Notes: generated by a model from the letters alone, not told the origin. A stretch of 64,000 bases of DNA from Anaeramoeba flamelloides (GCA_027625915.1 JANTQA010000070.1:8127001-8191000); one strand, 5' to 3'. Numbered from the stretch's first letter, positions 23,515 through 36,930 are shown. Numbers and translations: made by a program.

Positions 23515-24945
23515 ATACCTGGCATAAAAATAATCCCGTGCAAGATTTTTATGTGTGAATCTTAGTAAAATTGTTGTATAATTTCATTTATTTAGAATGA
23601 AATCCTTTTTTCAAGAATCAAACTTTGAAAAATTATAACTTAACGACTTATTACAGTTTGTTAAATAATTCATGTAGACTTCAATAAATATTTTTTTCAA
23701 CTTTTTCTTGTTGTTTTGGAATTGTTTGGTTTTTAATTGTTGTTTTGAAAATTTTTGAATAGTGTTTATTTTTAAAAAAGAATTGTAGTTTGAACATATA
23801 CTCTCTACATTTATCAAGATATATTCAAACATTTTTTTTAAAGATCAATGAAAATATTTTTATATTCTAATTGAATGAAAACATAAACTCTTCCTTAGTT
23901 AATGAGAATTGATATTTTTAGAGATCTAATTATCTCTTGTTAGGACTCGAAATATATTTTCAATAGATTTGGACAATTATCTTGGAGAATTTTATAGGGA
24001 TAAAATTTCGGCTGATAAACTTTTTTTTTTTATTCTTGAATATTGTTTCATCTAGGATTCTTGGTTCTAACAATATATATCACAAAAAAAATCCACTTAA
24101 ATAAATAAAAGTTTACCAATAATAACAAGAGGTGATTTTAAGGCTATTGGTGAAAGGTAAAAAAAGAAAATAAAGTTAAAATTTTGGGATCATTTCATTT
24201 TTCAAAAAACTTGAAAAATTTTGAAATCGTTTTGCAGATTTAGAGAGATACAAAACCGTTTTTCTGAAAAGTTTCATATATTTACTGTTGTTGTTTTTTT
24301 TGATCGAACTCAAAGATCTGGTGGTTGTGGATTTTGGTGACAAAATTGTTTAAATTTGATTGGGTTAGTTCTTAATTAGGATAATTGAAGTTGGAAGGTT
24401 GTGGAACAATGATTTGGTAAAAGGTGCTATTGTAAATACTGTTAGGTTTGGAAAATACAGTTTTTCAGTGGTGTATTTGTAAGGAAATTGAATATATTTC
24501 AAAAAACAAAAAAAAACAAACAACAATTATTTACAAAAACAACACAAACAATTTTCAAAAATATAAACTAAAAACCAAACACGGATTATTGAAGAAGCGT
24601 AGAATGTTGATTAATGAAATCGATCTTGTTCAAAACAGCATTCAACCAATCCAAAAACAATAATAAAAATAATCATTTTCCAAACTCTATCAAAATTCAA
24701 TAAAACTCTATTATTTTTCAAAAATAGTTGATCTACTTATGATATCAAACAGTTACTCGAGTATTCTATGGAAACTCTACTTTAATCAATTTTAAGTCGA
24801 TTTATTACTTGATTCATAAAAATTTTGGTTATTTATAAAAATGATTTGATTGAAAATAAATGAAATTTCTTAACAATTTTAGTAATAGTCACAAGTAAAA
24901 ATCTTGTCAGGGATTAATTCCATGTCCGGTATTTTTTTCCCTACT
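23515..24945. mobile_element. Family H TIR element (copy 2, longest)
   Basis: The left end AATACCTGGCATAAAAATAA, with GCAAGATTTTTATGTGTG inside, is mirrored by the right end CAAGTAAAAATCTTGTCAGG ... CATGTCCGGTATT. About 1.43 kb. A 71-codon frame at 24448-24663 ends RRMLINEIDLVQNSIQPIQKQ-like, recurring in copies 1 and 3. Another stretch near 24310 reads KDLVVVDFGDKIV. I cannot assign a transposase family. Confidence 0.55.
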
Positions 24946-25293
24946 ATATATCATAAAATAATTATTTAATACTCGAAATAATGGATTATACATCTGAAAA
25001 ATATTCAAATTTTTTACTATTAATAGAATATAATAAAATGACGTCTTTTCTGGGAGCAAAAAATTAGGAAAATTTTTAACTATTAAATTTATTAAAAAAA
25101 ATCTCAATATAGGAACTGGAAAATTTGATTTTCCGACTATAATTGTAAAAAACTTTGGTAAATAATTTTTGATCCAAGATTTTTTATCAACCAATAGCCA
25201 TCTATTAAAATTGAAGTTATTAGATATGGTAAAATTAGTTTATGTTTAATTTTTTTTTCAAAAAATTTTTTCAAAAAAGTTTTTTATGATCAT

Positions 25294-25449
25294 TTATTTG
25301 AACTATAAACGGGACAAAATTTTCACTTCATTTTCAATATGTTTCATTTATAAAAAGATTTTACAAAAAATCCATTTGTATTTGGAGACTCTCTTTAAAA
25401 AAGGAAAATGAAGATGAGTGAAAATTTTTCAATTTTTCCTTCAAATACC
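25294..25449. mobile_element. Family F MITE-like element (copy 2)
   Basis: TIRs TATTTGAACTATAAACGGG and CCTTCAAATACC flank inner arms AAAATTTTCACTTCATTTTC and AAATGAAGATGAGTGAAAAT. About 155 bp, non-coding. Sequence near 25620-25720 shares the centre of this family and may be a further decayed copy. Confidence 0.6.
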
Positions 25450-26735
25450 ATTCAAATTTGATTTTAATCATATTTTACTTTTCAAATCTCAAGTATTTGT
25501 TCAAGAAGTAAGTTGGTTGGTAAATTTCAAGAGATCCTTAGAATTGCTTTTTCATCTCGATTTGTGAAAATGATCAGTTTTATTTTTGTTTTTGTTTGGA
25601 AAGTATATGGCAATAAGTGGTAAAATGTTTACTTTATTTTCCACATTCTTACTTTTAGAAACAGTGTTTTAAAAGAACAAAATTGTAATTTGTGTCTCTA
25701 TTTATTATATAGTTCTTTTTTTTGGTACACTAGTAAAACTATGGAGACATATGATATTTCTTATTGTGAATTAATAAAAAACAAAAATAAGTTGAAATTT
25801 TTTCCATTCAGCCCTACAATAAAAATAAATTGCTTTAACTTTTTTGTAGTTTCTCACCTATTTCGAGAAGATCAAAGTCCAAATAAAAGAATTTAATTTA
25901 TCCAAGAGTCTTTATTCTGACATTACATTTTGAATTGAAGATTTGTTATTTTCTCACATTATAATTTTAGGATTTTTTGCAAAAAACTCAATAAAAATTT
26001 TATTCTTTGTTTTTTGATGAATACTATTTGTTTTTTAAAATCCCTACTATTCGAGTACTTGTTTTTTATTTTGCATCATCAATCACAAACTAAAAATAAA
26101 AAAAACTATTTTTTCACTTAAAACGATTTTTTATCGTGAAAATAATTTTCTGTTATTCAACTTAAAACTCAATATTAACGACCATCGGTGGTGTTTTGTC
26201 ACCTTATGGATTTTTGGAAAAAGTGATTTTAAATTCGTTCGTCCAAAATACGAACAATATTTGTACAACTGAAATAATGCTTTTACCAAATTATCCGATT
26301 ATTAACAAAAAGATTCTTTTGACATTTGATTTGCTTTATTTTTGGACCAATTCCAAACCTTCCCTGTTAACTGTATTTATGATCTCTCCTTTACTTGATA
26401 GGATATAATTTTGATCAAGTGTCATTTATTTTCTGTCGTAACAGACAAATGTTTTTCAAAAATAACGCAAAAACAAAATTGAGTTTCTTCACGTCTTAAG
26501 TGGCAATTCAAAAACGAAACTTTATTATTACTTTTTTCACTCCAATTTTTACCTAATGTAAAGATTATTCAATTATCTGTCAAGTTATTCGTTGGTTTGA
26601 GAAGACTCAGAATCTGATTTTTTTGTAAAATGTTTGGTTTCTGAAAAAAGATGTAAAGTTATTATTTTATTAATAACTTTAGACAATTATTTTTTTGTTT
26701 TTCCCACTTTTATTTTTTAAAAACTTTCAACAACA

Positions 26736-29700
26736 ATGGGTAATTCTGCTAATAGCCATGAAATCAAAAAACGACACTATAAAAAATACCTAAAAAGATT
26801 AGAAAATTCGAAACTGCCCGTATCAATCTTAAACGGAGAAGGTACAATTGTTGATATAACATCAACATTTCTGAAGGAAGTAGGTTGGGTTGGTCAAGAT
26901 CATTTGTTTAAAAACCACAAGCCAGGCCGAATTTCTGCAAGTAAGATCTTTTTTTTTTGCTTTATTCAAATCCAAAAATAATATTCCCTCAATTTTTTTA
27001 ATTGTGGACAAATCGAAATAAAAGTAGATTTGCTTTTTGTGGTTTTTTGAGGTATACGGGAGAGATTTTTTGAGAAAATTTTGTTTCGTTTCCACAAAAA
27101 GATAATATCGCAAAACACATCAATTTTATTTGATAAAATTTTTCTTTGTTTAAGCGATTTGTTGTTTGATTTTTCTCAAAAATACTTTTTTGTCCCTTCC
27201 TCGAAGAAATTTGGAAATGATCAACCAAATTGTTGGCATTTGTTTGAGTTGTTGAGGAAGAGAAAAAGCGATACTTTGAAAATTTGTAATCGATCAATCG
27301 AATTTAGGTTTTTGTAGAAACAGAAAATTTTATCTTGGTTTTTCTTTTTTTTTTTGTAAAAACTTTTTAAAGAGAACAATGTTAAATGCAAAACAAAAGA
27401 AACAAAATTTTAATTCAGTTGTTTACAAAAAAAACAAAACCTAAGAATTCTATCAAACATTAAATGAAATTATTAAATGAGAAAAATATTAATACAACTG
27501 ATTTGGAATAAAGAATTCGTTGGCAATTCACCAAATTGTCTTGACATATTTTTATCCAATCTCATTTAAATTGTGAAGGAGTGAGTATCGAAAAATATTC
27601 TCCAATTTGGATTTAAATTTCCTTTTTTTTCATTTTTTTTATGAAAAATGAAATTGAAATTTTGAGATACGTGAACTCTGAACACCTTTTTAAGGAACGG
27701 GAAAAATGAAATTGAAAAATAATCACGATTTTTTAACCTTAAAAACACTTTCAACAAACAACTCTAACTTTTGAAGACCATATGTCTTTGATTTGTAACT
27801 ATTGAGTTAAATGAATCTTTCAATGCCTCCTTAGAAACCAAAACAATCCCTCCAGCCCTACTGTGTTTTTTATTTGGTTGAGTATTTTTACCTGATTCTT
27901 TTTATTGTTTTATTGAATTAGAGTCTCAACAACCCTTTCAAGGATATTATTCACTCAATTTGATTTTTGAGCAGAACTCCCATTCCCAAATACCCTGAAC
28001 ATTTGGCTTATTTTTGTACTGGTTTAGTTAGAAATGGGAAAAATTTTTCACTTCCTATTCCATATTTTTCTTTTATAAATAGAAGTTTTCAAAAAAGTAG
28101 GTTGCGATTTGTGATTTAAAAACTATTTGAAAAAGAAAAATAAAAATAAAGTGAAAAATTTTCCCATTTATCATTCAAACACTCTCAACAAACAACTCTA
28201 ACTTTCAAAGATCACATTTCCTATGATTTTTGAAGCACTGGGTTACTTGAGTGATCCGTTGTAACCAGAAATCAAAACATAATAATCCTTACAAAGGAAT
28301 TGTAATTTTCTCTTTGTTTTTTTGGTTTTTGTTCTTTTTTCTTTTTGTTATTTCTTGGATTGAAGTTCACAAGAACTTTGAAGGATTGTGTTTACTCCAT
28401 TTGTCATTTTGAACTGAAGTTCCATTATTAAAATAACCTGAGCAGTTTATTTATTTTTGTGTGACAATTTTTTTTGTTTGTATTATTTCCCTCAAAACAT
28501 AATTGTTAGTTTCAATACAAATTGGGTTGGGGGTGTGATGGGAAATTTTTCGTGGAATTTTATCTTCAATCATCCTAATAAAAATAAAAATACAAAAACA
28601 AGTCAAGAGCTTTGTTATTTAAAAAAAAAATTTATCACATAGAGATGATAAAAAATGCTTGTATTTTAGAAAATTTAGATTTGGCAAAATCTATTCAATA
28701 TCCAATACTTTGTAATACTTTTATCAAATTCGAACTTTACCAGAAAATGACAAAAATAATTCCTAAATTTTGCAATTTTTCTCCATTTTGATGTCTAAAA
28801 GCAATTTTTACAACCCTCTCAACTTAACGAACACATCAAGAAAAAAGAATAGAAAATTAATAACAATGTGTCAGGGTTCTAAAAATTGTTTTCACAGATA
28901 ATTTTCTCAAAAAGCTGATTTTTTACAACCTTCTTTATCATTTTTTGATATCACAGAAATTACAGAAACCACAAAAATCAAAGAAATCACAGAAACTAAT
29001 ACAGACTAATGTAATCTAAATATTTCCATTTTTCCCTTCTGAGATCTCACCAAATAAAAATTTGTGAGATTTACGAAAAGTCAATCCCTCTTTAAGGTAT
29101 TAGATATATCAAATTTCAATTACAAAAGTAGTCGTTAAGGTTTTAAAAAAGTTGTTTTCTGGTTTTGAAAAAAAAAAAAAAAACTTAAAATATAAAGACA
29201 TCACTTTTTGCGCATGTTTTAGTGGTTAAGTTTTTTTTTTTTAATTATTGCTTTGATAAAAAAATTAATAGATTTTCAAAAAAAAATAAAAATTAGAGTT
29301 TATATATATATAAACACCATTATGTTTTCTAATGGGATTCCTGTTTATTTGTGAAGTATTCTAGGTTTTTTTACTTTAGAAATAAACCGAAAATTTATTA
29401 AAATTTTCCGGTTTATTTCTAAAGTAAAAAAAACCTAACGAAAATCTATTGATTTCACAAATAAAATAGAAAACTCAAAAAAACCTAACTAAAATCGATA
29501 AAATTTCAGAATAAAACAGAAAACCTCAAGAAAACCAACTTTAACCTTAACAAAATTTAAATTATCGAATTAAATTAAAAATTTAATAAAAAAATTTAAA
29601 TTCAAGAGAATCTAAACACTTTATGACACTCTACAGCACCTTACCCAAGCAGACTACACATAAATTTTATCTCCATATTTTTTTTTACCTGGATTTCAAA

Positions 29701-32700
29701 ATTTCAGTTATTTTATAAAAGTAAAATAAATTTAAAAATTAACTTTATTATCTATTACAACTTAATAACACAAAGTATAATTTGACTAAAATTTATGTTT
29801 TAATTAATTTATAATTTTTACACACAAAAAAACACCCTTATTCTTTTTTTTTTTTTTTTTTTTAGTATACCTTTTGAAAATGTATACACACCCAAAAAAA
29901 AACACAATGAAAGTAGCTATTAAACTTTCAAGTTCCATAATTTTAATTATTTTCTAAAGAACCATTTTAAATAATGATAATATATTGATTAAAGGTATAA
30001 AATTTCCCAACTCAAAATTTTCATTTTCATTATATCTTTATGGAAGTGTTTCCAAAGAATTTTAAATTTTCTTTTCACTTTATTTATGGAATCTCATTTA
30101 ATCAGTTCAGAGACAATTTAATTAAAAATTTGTCGAATTGCGAGATTACTGGTTCTAATTACTTGAAAATTCAAAAAAAGGTAAACAATACTCTTTCGAT
30201 CAATTTTCATTTTTTATAATTTTGAGAACTCTACTCCCAAAACGGCTAATTACAAAGAATATTTTGAATTTTGACTAATTTTACATTTTTTTTAACATTT
30301 AAAATCAACAAAATCTTTATTCAAATCGTGAGATAAATAATTTAAAAAAGTAAAACAAAGTCAAAAAATAAAAATTAAAACGTTTATTTGAATTGATCTG
30401 TATTGATAAATCATATAACAATACAATAATAAAGTACTGATTTCTTTTTTTTAAAGTTATTATTGTTCGAATTCTCTCATTTACATTTTATAAATGGATT
30501 AAAAATTTTTAAAATAAAAAAAAAAAAACTAAAATTACGGCTTTGTTTTCGAAATTTATTTAATATTTATGCCCATTTGACTCTAATATTAATATATATA
30601 AACATATACACATACACACAAATTAAATCCATCATAGAAAAACAAAAGCATTTTGAATGCGACACCCCAGAGGCAATTAAAAAGGCAGTTGTATTGCTGA
30701 TGAAATCAAAAGACGGATTATTAACTATTCCATGGGATGGCACGGATCAATTTGGTGAAAAGAATCCATTATGGATTTATTGTACATTAATCTCTGTTAG
30801 CGGCAAACCTTTTATTCAAACAATTTGGAAAAAAAGAAAAGTGATGGAAGATAGCCAACTTGAAAACCCGGACGAAATTGATTCTAGTCTTTTAAAGGTC
30901 AATATTAACGACAGCACATCGGTAACTTCAAAAGAAACATCCACCTGTTCTGAGATCACACCTAAGCGTGAGAAAGAGAAAATTTCCCAAAAACATAACA
31001 CATCAATGTCACACAATACGGAAAATTCAAACTTCCCCTCAAATATAAGAGTAGAATCAGATAGTACCATAACATCACAAAGTTTTGCTTTGGGTAAGTT
31101 AACAAGAATTTTGATTTGTCTTTATTCCAGAATTTTGATCCATTTTATATTAACCTAATTTTTTATTTATATATATATATATTTTTCCCCCCTTATTTTG
31201 ATCAACAAACTTTATTTGGAATTTGAACCATTCAAATTTTTTTATTCATGAAATGTCTTCTCATTAAAAATATCATATAATTACAGCAAAAGTTCTTCAT
31301 TTTTTTTTTTCTAAATCGTCTCCACTTGCTTTTAATAAATAATCAAAGCACAAAAATAAAATAGAGATGGCAAAATAATGTTAAAAATCACTCTTTAAAA
31401 TTTCATATAATATTTAATTGTCATATTTTTAGAGTTAAAAATTAAATGAATGGTTTTTAATACAGTGCTTTTAAAAGGCGAGTAACTAAATTTTAAAAAA
31501 ATAAAAGTGTCACAAAAATTGCTTAAAAGAGTGCACCTCACAGTTTGAGTAACACTTCTTAAAACTGTTAAAACTCACTTATTTAAAATGGCTGGATAAA
31601 GTTAAACTTTTTTTATTTTATTTTTTTTAAATATTTTACATTTATTTTTTCCTTCAATAAAAATAGATACATCATGTTTACATTTCACAACCATGAAAAA
31701 ATTTTTACAAAAAAAAATTAAATATTTGCTAATTTTTTACACTTTTTGATAACTTCAATTATAATAAACAATATTGATTAATAAAATATCTTTGATCAAA
31801 AAAGATTTTTATAGATATTTTACAATTTAAGTTGGAAAATCCAATTTTACAGGTTCTAGAAAGATTTTTTTTCAAATTTAATAGTAAAAAAATTTGAAAA
31901 ATGTTTTGCTTCTAGCTAAGAGGACATTTTATTATCTTATATTCTAAAAGTATTATAAATCTGAGTTGTATCTTTCAGTTAGGGAATCAATTATCCGGAC
32001 TATTGAAAGAATTATTTGTTCTTTTAATTTGGAAAAAATATTTTTTTTTTGTTTTTTCCGTTAGGTTTTTTTCAAAAAGTAAAAAAAAACCACCTTTTGG
32101 TTTTCTTGAGTTTTCTGTTTATTTGAAAAAGTGATAGATTTTCGTTAGGTTTTTTTTATTTTTCTATTTATTTGGAAAAAAACCTAGAACACTTCACAAA
32201 TAAAATAAAAAACCTCAAAAAAACCTAGAACACTTCACAAATAAAACAGAAAACCACAAGAAAACCTAAGCACTTGACGAAACTTAACGAAACTATACGA
32301 AACTTGATGTACATTTTCTTTCGGTTTTCCAGAGTTTAAAAGATATAGAGTAAAATTCATTTGATTTTTACTTGATTCTTTTGAACAAACGAAAATCTAG
32401 TACACAGAATATTTATTATCAATTATTTTTTTTCAATAATGATTTTTTTTAGATCAGTTAAGTATTTTCAAAACTATTAGTTCTGATCCATTCGAAAATT
32501 TATCCATAAGTTGAATTTAACAATAATTCATTATCACATCCATTTAAAAATTTTTACCCCCAAAATACACCCTTTTTTCTCGACTAGAGACTTTTAAAAA
32601 TCGTAGCACTATTAACAACAATAAATATAACAACCACAAGATTTTTAAAAACTGGAATGTCGACTATATTCTAAATAAACTCGATTAACAAGGATGGAAT

Positions 32701-33472
32701 GATGATTGAAGTAATAGTTTTTTCTAACTTGGAATTTTCAATTTTATTTTTTCATAATAGTGTTGTGCAAAGAAGAATTTTTTTTTGAACTGATCAAAGG
32801 ATTTTGATAAAAAATATTTGAATTACTTATATTTTACAACCTATTATTTTTTTTCCTTAATTTATTTTTAATGTGCGTTTCGGATTATGTTTTTTTACAA
32901 ATTATTTTTTATGAATTATCTCTAAAAATTTGTATAAATAATCGATCAAAATAATTGAAATTCAAATATTATTTTATTCAAATTTAATGAATTGTTTTAT
33001 ATATTTATATATAATTTAATTACCTATTTCTATTATTATTTTAGATGATATTGAGGAACAAAACGAAATTGATCAAGTTATTGAAACAATTAAGAAACAA
33101 TCAAGAGCCTTAGATAACATGGACTATGAAATGGAATTAATAAAAAATGTCAACTCACTTTCCCAAATGATGGAACAAATGAAGAAAAAGCGTGATGAAC
33201 AAATTGGAAAACTTAATTCTAGATTAAGAACACAAAATTCTAAACATAAGAACAAAGTTTTGGAGTTAGAAGAATACTACCAAAAAAAATTTCAAAATTT
33301 TGAAAAAGAAAACAAAAAAAATAAGAAATTAAACAAAGAAATTAAAAGATTAAAACAAACAGTTTCTACATTATACCATCACCTGAAACAAAACCAAAAA
33401 AAAGAAAATAAACTTCTTATAGATCTGGAATCCGATAATTCACTCAAGTTATCAACCACTGGAAAAAAGTAA
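26736..33472 (+). CDS. PAS-like sensory/adaptor protein with C-terminal coiled coil, 3 exons
   Basis: Predicted 362-residue protein. Exons: 26736-26940, 30638-31093 and 33045-33472; introns of 3697 bp (GTAAGA...CATAG) and 1951 bp (GTAAGT...TTTTAG), both phase 1 and both joined in frame. N-terminal part (about 24-68): SKLPVSILNGEGTIVDIT, then FLKEVGW and NHKPGRISA, which reads as a PAS-type beta-sheet start. Exon 2 continues with EAIKKAV, PLWIYCTLISVSGKPFIQTI and WKKRK, consistent with the second half of a PAS-like fold. Residues about 140-220 are Ser/Thr-rich and probably disordered. Residues about 222-340 form a Lys/Glu-rich coiled coil. MGNSANS fits the loose N-myristoylation pattern (Gly2, Asn6), so membrane tethering is possible but unproven. 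There is no kinase, cyclase or other output domain. The protein probably dimerises through the coil. I recall similar architecture as an expanded family in Anaeramoeba; ligand and partners are unknown. Confidence 0.8.
27742..28470 (+). repeat. Two direct ~280 bp repeats separated by a family F MITE
   Basis: The blocks CAACAAACAACTCTAACTTT and GAACTTTGAAGGAT/CCCTTTCAAGGAT recur in the same order with a period of about 440 bp. The spacer (28018-28186) is the family F element. Diverged at many sites, so the duplication is old; non-coding. Confidence 0.65.
28018..28186. mobile_element. Family F MITE-like element (copy 3)
   Basis: The left end TACTGGTTTAGTTAGAAATG and the inverse right end (from CATTTATCATTCAAACACTC) are imperfect TIRs around AAATTTTTCACTTCC and AATAAAGTGAAAAATTTTCC. 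The centre GTAGGTTGCGATTTGTGA matches 43800 and 25690. Confidence 0.6.
29340..29640. repeat. Palindrome cluster 2
   Basis: Foldback arms TAGGTTTTTTTACTTTAGAA and TTCTAAAGTAAAAAAAACCT flank an AAAATTT centre. They are followed by GAAAACTCAAAAAAACCTAA and GAAAACCTCAAGAAAACC modules, and by a GACACTCTACAGCACC unit akin to the decamer. Lies within intron 1 of the PAS/coiled-coil gene. Confidence 0.6.
32040..32400. repeat. Palindrome cluster 3
   Basis: Modules GGTTTTCTTGAGTTTTCTG and AACCTCAAAAAAACCTAGAA in inverted order, followed by TTTTCCAGAGTTTAAAAGA and its partial mirror. Lies within intron 2 of the PAS/coiled-coil gene. Confidence 0.6.
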
Positions 33473-33897
33473 AAAATTAAAAAAAATATAAAGAATTATG
33501 AAAAATTATCATTTTTACATTGGAAAAATATTGCTATTATTTTGAATTTTTTATATCTAAACAACTATCATTTCAGAGAAAGACTATTTATTTATTTTTT
33601 TTTAAAAAAACAATTTTCCAAAAACATTAAATAATAATATTTAAACTATTATTCTTTTTTTTTTTAACATTATTTTATGAAAAAAAAAAAATTAAGAATA
33701 AAAAGAATTGAAAAACATTTTTTAATTTTGCAAAACAATAATGATAAAATTTCGAAAATAATACTTTTTTGTTTTTTTTTCTTATGTTTTTTGCCATTTT
33801 TTTATTATTTATTAACTATTGATTATAAAACAATTACTTTTATAACATGTGATAAGCACAACCTTTCCATTCCCAATATGCAAAATTATAAGATGTG

Positions 33898-34445
33898 AAA
33901 ACTAAAATTCAAAATTTTCCACACAGTTAAAACGGCTCAAGCAATCACAATAATACAATTTTGATGAAAGTTGGAAATAATTTTGATTTTTGAAAAAATA
34001 TGAAAATCTATTTTTTCATCTTTTAGTTTTTGTTTTTATATAATTTTTTGAATTACGTAATTTGTTTCGTTTGATCAGTTTTTTTTTTTTAACGATAGAT
34101 ATTATGCTAAAGTTGGGTTGTTGAAAAATAGAAGAATTCAAATAAAATTAGTTGAGTGTCTCTAACCATTTGATCGATCTTCAATTTCTAATAGAATTTC
34201 AAACAAATTTATTAATACACTTTTTTTTGTTTTGTTCTCTCGAATTTTTTTTTAATAGACCGATAATTTATTAGTTTTGATAATTCTTTATTTTTTATTG
34301 ATGTGAGTGTTGTAATTTATAAACAATTGTCAACATTCCAATCAGTGTAAGGTTCTAATTTGATGTTTCTTCAAGAATTTATTAAATAAAAATTTTTTTT
34401 TCAAAAATTGAATTTTTGTGTGTTAAAAATTTTGAATTGGGATTT
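33898..34445 (+). repeat. Family G dispersed repeat (uninterrupted copy)
   Basis: Begins near AAACTAAAATTCAAAATTTT and GTTAAAACGGCTCAAGCAAT, matching 54860-54910, and runs through TTTTTGAATTACGTAATTTG to TTGATGTTTCTTCAAGAA. It represents the empty site for the insertion at 14751. Non-coding. Confidence 0.6.
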
Positions 34446-35440
34446 CGATTGTTTTTCTATTGTAAACGACCTTTTATGAATTTATAAATTTTTATTTCTC
34501 TTATATTATAAATGATTTTTTTTTTTTGTAAAAATGAAGATAAAAAATACAATTGTATAGTAATATAATTAAAAGAAAGTATTGAAACTTAAAAGAATAT
34601 TTGAACCATTATTTTTAAATTATCTAAACCTGTAATTTTTGCAATGTTGGAAATTGAAATTCTCAATTAATGTAAGTTTTTTTGTATGAATTTTTTTGTC
34701 AATTTCAAAAAACAAAAATTATGATAATATAGTTTTTTTTTCATATATTATAAATTTTATGGTTTAGAATAAACTGAAATAACCATTTTTAGTTTTATCT
34801 TACAGAATAAACTGTTTTAATTGTAAATATATTTGTATTTCTTGGTATTTTCACAATATTTTGGAACTACAGTATGTTAAATAGGTGTTTAAGATCTTTA
34901 AATTGTTATAATATTTGAGAAAAAATTAACGAAAATTTCATCATATTCTTGATACAATATCTGAAAAATATTTAATAAAATGATTTTTTTTTGATATAAT
35001 AGCCGATATACAATTTTATAACTTACAAAAGACCCATATTAAAATTTAAAATATATTATAAAATGTATATTAAATTTTGGGTTTTAATAGAGTTTCCATT
35101 TGGTTTCTTCAAAAACCGCTCTATTTTAGATTTAAAAGAGCCAAATATGTTTTTTCTTTCTCTTTTAAAATTGGGTATTTTAATAGAAGGTTTCTATTCT
35201 TACAATTTAATAAGTTTTAAATATGTTTTTATCAATAATTTTCAAGAATTTCCTTATTAAGTTTGTTGATCTAAAAGGATCGATCGATCTGTCAATCAAC
35301 TCAAAATAAAATGTTAAAAACTCTTTGATCTGATCCTTGATTGAAATCAAGAATCTTTTTTTGTTTTTTTTTCAAAGAATAAATCAATTTTTTATTAAAC
35401 CAAGAGAAATTTGTTCTAAAAAAATGGGATTTTTTTAATT

Positions 35441-35826
35441 ATTATTGAAGTAGTCTAAATTATACTCTAAATGTCCTTTTACTTGAATTTCCTCAAAGGT
35501 AATTTAAGTGTAAAATCCTAGATTTTATGATTTTTTAAGTGAAATAAATTACCCAATTTTTTTTTATGGTTACAAATCAATTGTAAAAAGAGAAAAAGAA
35601 AAAAAAAAAAAATTAAATTAAATTAAAATTTACAAGGGTTAATTCGAAGTAATTGGCAAAAAATAAAATAAAAAAAAACATTATCTCTTTTATTAAATAT
35701 CACCCAAAATTACAACAAATAATACTTTTGGTTGATAATTTAATTTGATAATTGATGAGAAATGAACATTTGGGGATTTTTGTTTAATTGTTGTAATTTA
35801 TTTTTAATTTTTGATTTGATTAACTT
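35441..35826 (-). mobile_element. Possible SINE-like repeat R (copy 2) with LINE-type 3' tail
   Basis: Direct-orientation partner of 21881-22275. Shared blocks include AAGGGTTAATTCGAAGTAAT, ACTTTTGGTTGATAATTTAA, TTTGATAATTGAT and GGGATTTTTGTTTAATTG. The segment at 35445-35530 matches the LINE tail in inverse orientation. Non-coding. Confidence 0.45.
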
Positions 35827-36930
35827 TAAACATTTAAATATTTTTTGCCATTGTTTTTTAGATTTTTATTTAAATTTGCTTAAAAGATCGTTTTTCAGTG
35901 TCCTGGTGTTAATAAATAATTGCTATCTTTTCTTTTGTATCTCTATAACCCAATATTAAGAATAAACAAACAAAAGGAAAATGAAAAAAAAAAAATAAAA
36001 TAAATAAATTTTCTGAGTTTTTAATTCTTGTGATCTTAGTTATTTTAATTTACAAAATATCCTATAAACAAGAGACGTATTCAGATGATGTTATTTGAAT
36101 GTAAAAATATTGATTTATTCCTTAATATTATTTAAAAATTAAGTTAAAAAGATTTAATAAAAACTCACCCTTTAGGAAAAGGAATAATAAAGATGATTAT
36201 TATTTTATTCAGTTATCCAGAATCTAAGGTTATCGAAAATATTTATTGTTTTTAAAAATGGGGAATTTATATTCCAACATCTTTTTCGACTAGGATTTTT
36301 TTCAAACAGAAAAGATACATATTCTTAAACTTTTATTTTATTTTTTCCAAAATTCGAAAAGTATTCTTGAAAAAAAAATTATTTTCGAAAAAGAGAAAAT
36401 ATTTATATTAAGAAATGCACTGTATTAAGTAAAAAAAAAAATAAACAATTATTTATTTCGAAAAAATAAATATTTAATCTTTTGATTTTGACATAAAATA
36501 ATTTTGATTACATTTATTTACTTTAGAATGTTCATTTTTTTATATCATTCATTTTTTTCTCTCAGTTTACAAAATTTATTAATAAAAAATTATTATTATT
36601 ATTATTTCATCAGTATAATTCTGATTATTTAAATGAATTTAAAATATTAATTAAAAGAACTCTATGACCTGAATTTTAAAGAAATTTTATCAATTCATGA
36701 GAATGACCAATTCATTTGTTGAATTTATTCGGTTTGGTTTCTAAAACATAATTTTTTTTGGGGGTTTTTTTAATTTCCATCAAAAATCATAAAAAAATTA
36801 CGCACACAAAAAATGTTTTAATTTTTTTTTTAAAATTTCTAATAAAATTTGAAGGAAATTATGAATTTGAATTTTTTGAGTTCAATAATATTAATATTTT
36901 GATTCATATTTTTTTTGTTAGTAAAGTTTA

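Larger units (their letters stand above)
21689..26735. other. Intergenic region between rhomboid and PAS/coiled-coil genes
   Basis: No gene was recognised in 5 kb. It holds the R repeat (21881-22275), palindrome cluster 1 with the decamer array (22750-23480), a family H element (about 23515-24945) and family F sequences near 25294-25449 and 25620. A frame at 26196-26408 has relatively high GC (ILTTIGGVLSPYGF...) but lacks a start Met and any recognised motif. Confidence 0.6.
26941..30637 (+). other. 3.7 kb first intron of the PAS/coiled-coil gene
   Basis: Contains a tandem ~280 bp repeat (27742-28016 and 28187-28470) around a family F element, and palindrome cluster 2 (29340-29640). No further exon is needed, because the 1-nt overhang of exon 1 and the 2-nt start of exon 2 complete a Lys codon. 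Confidence 0.7.

Noticed and set aside
26196-26408. Possible small gene upstream of the PAS gene
   Set aside because: Composition is suggestive but there is no ATG, no splice site giving a sensible start and no recognised motif.
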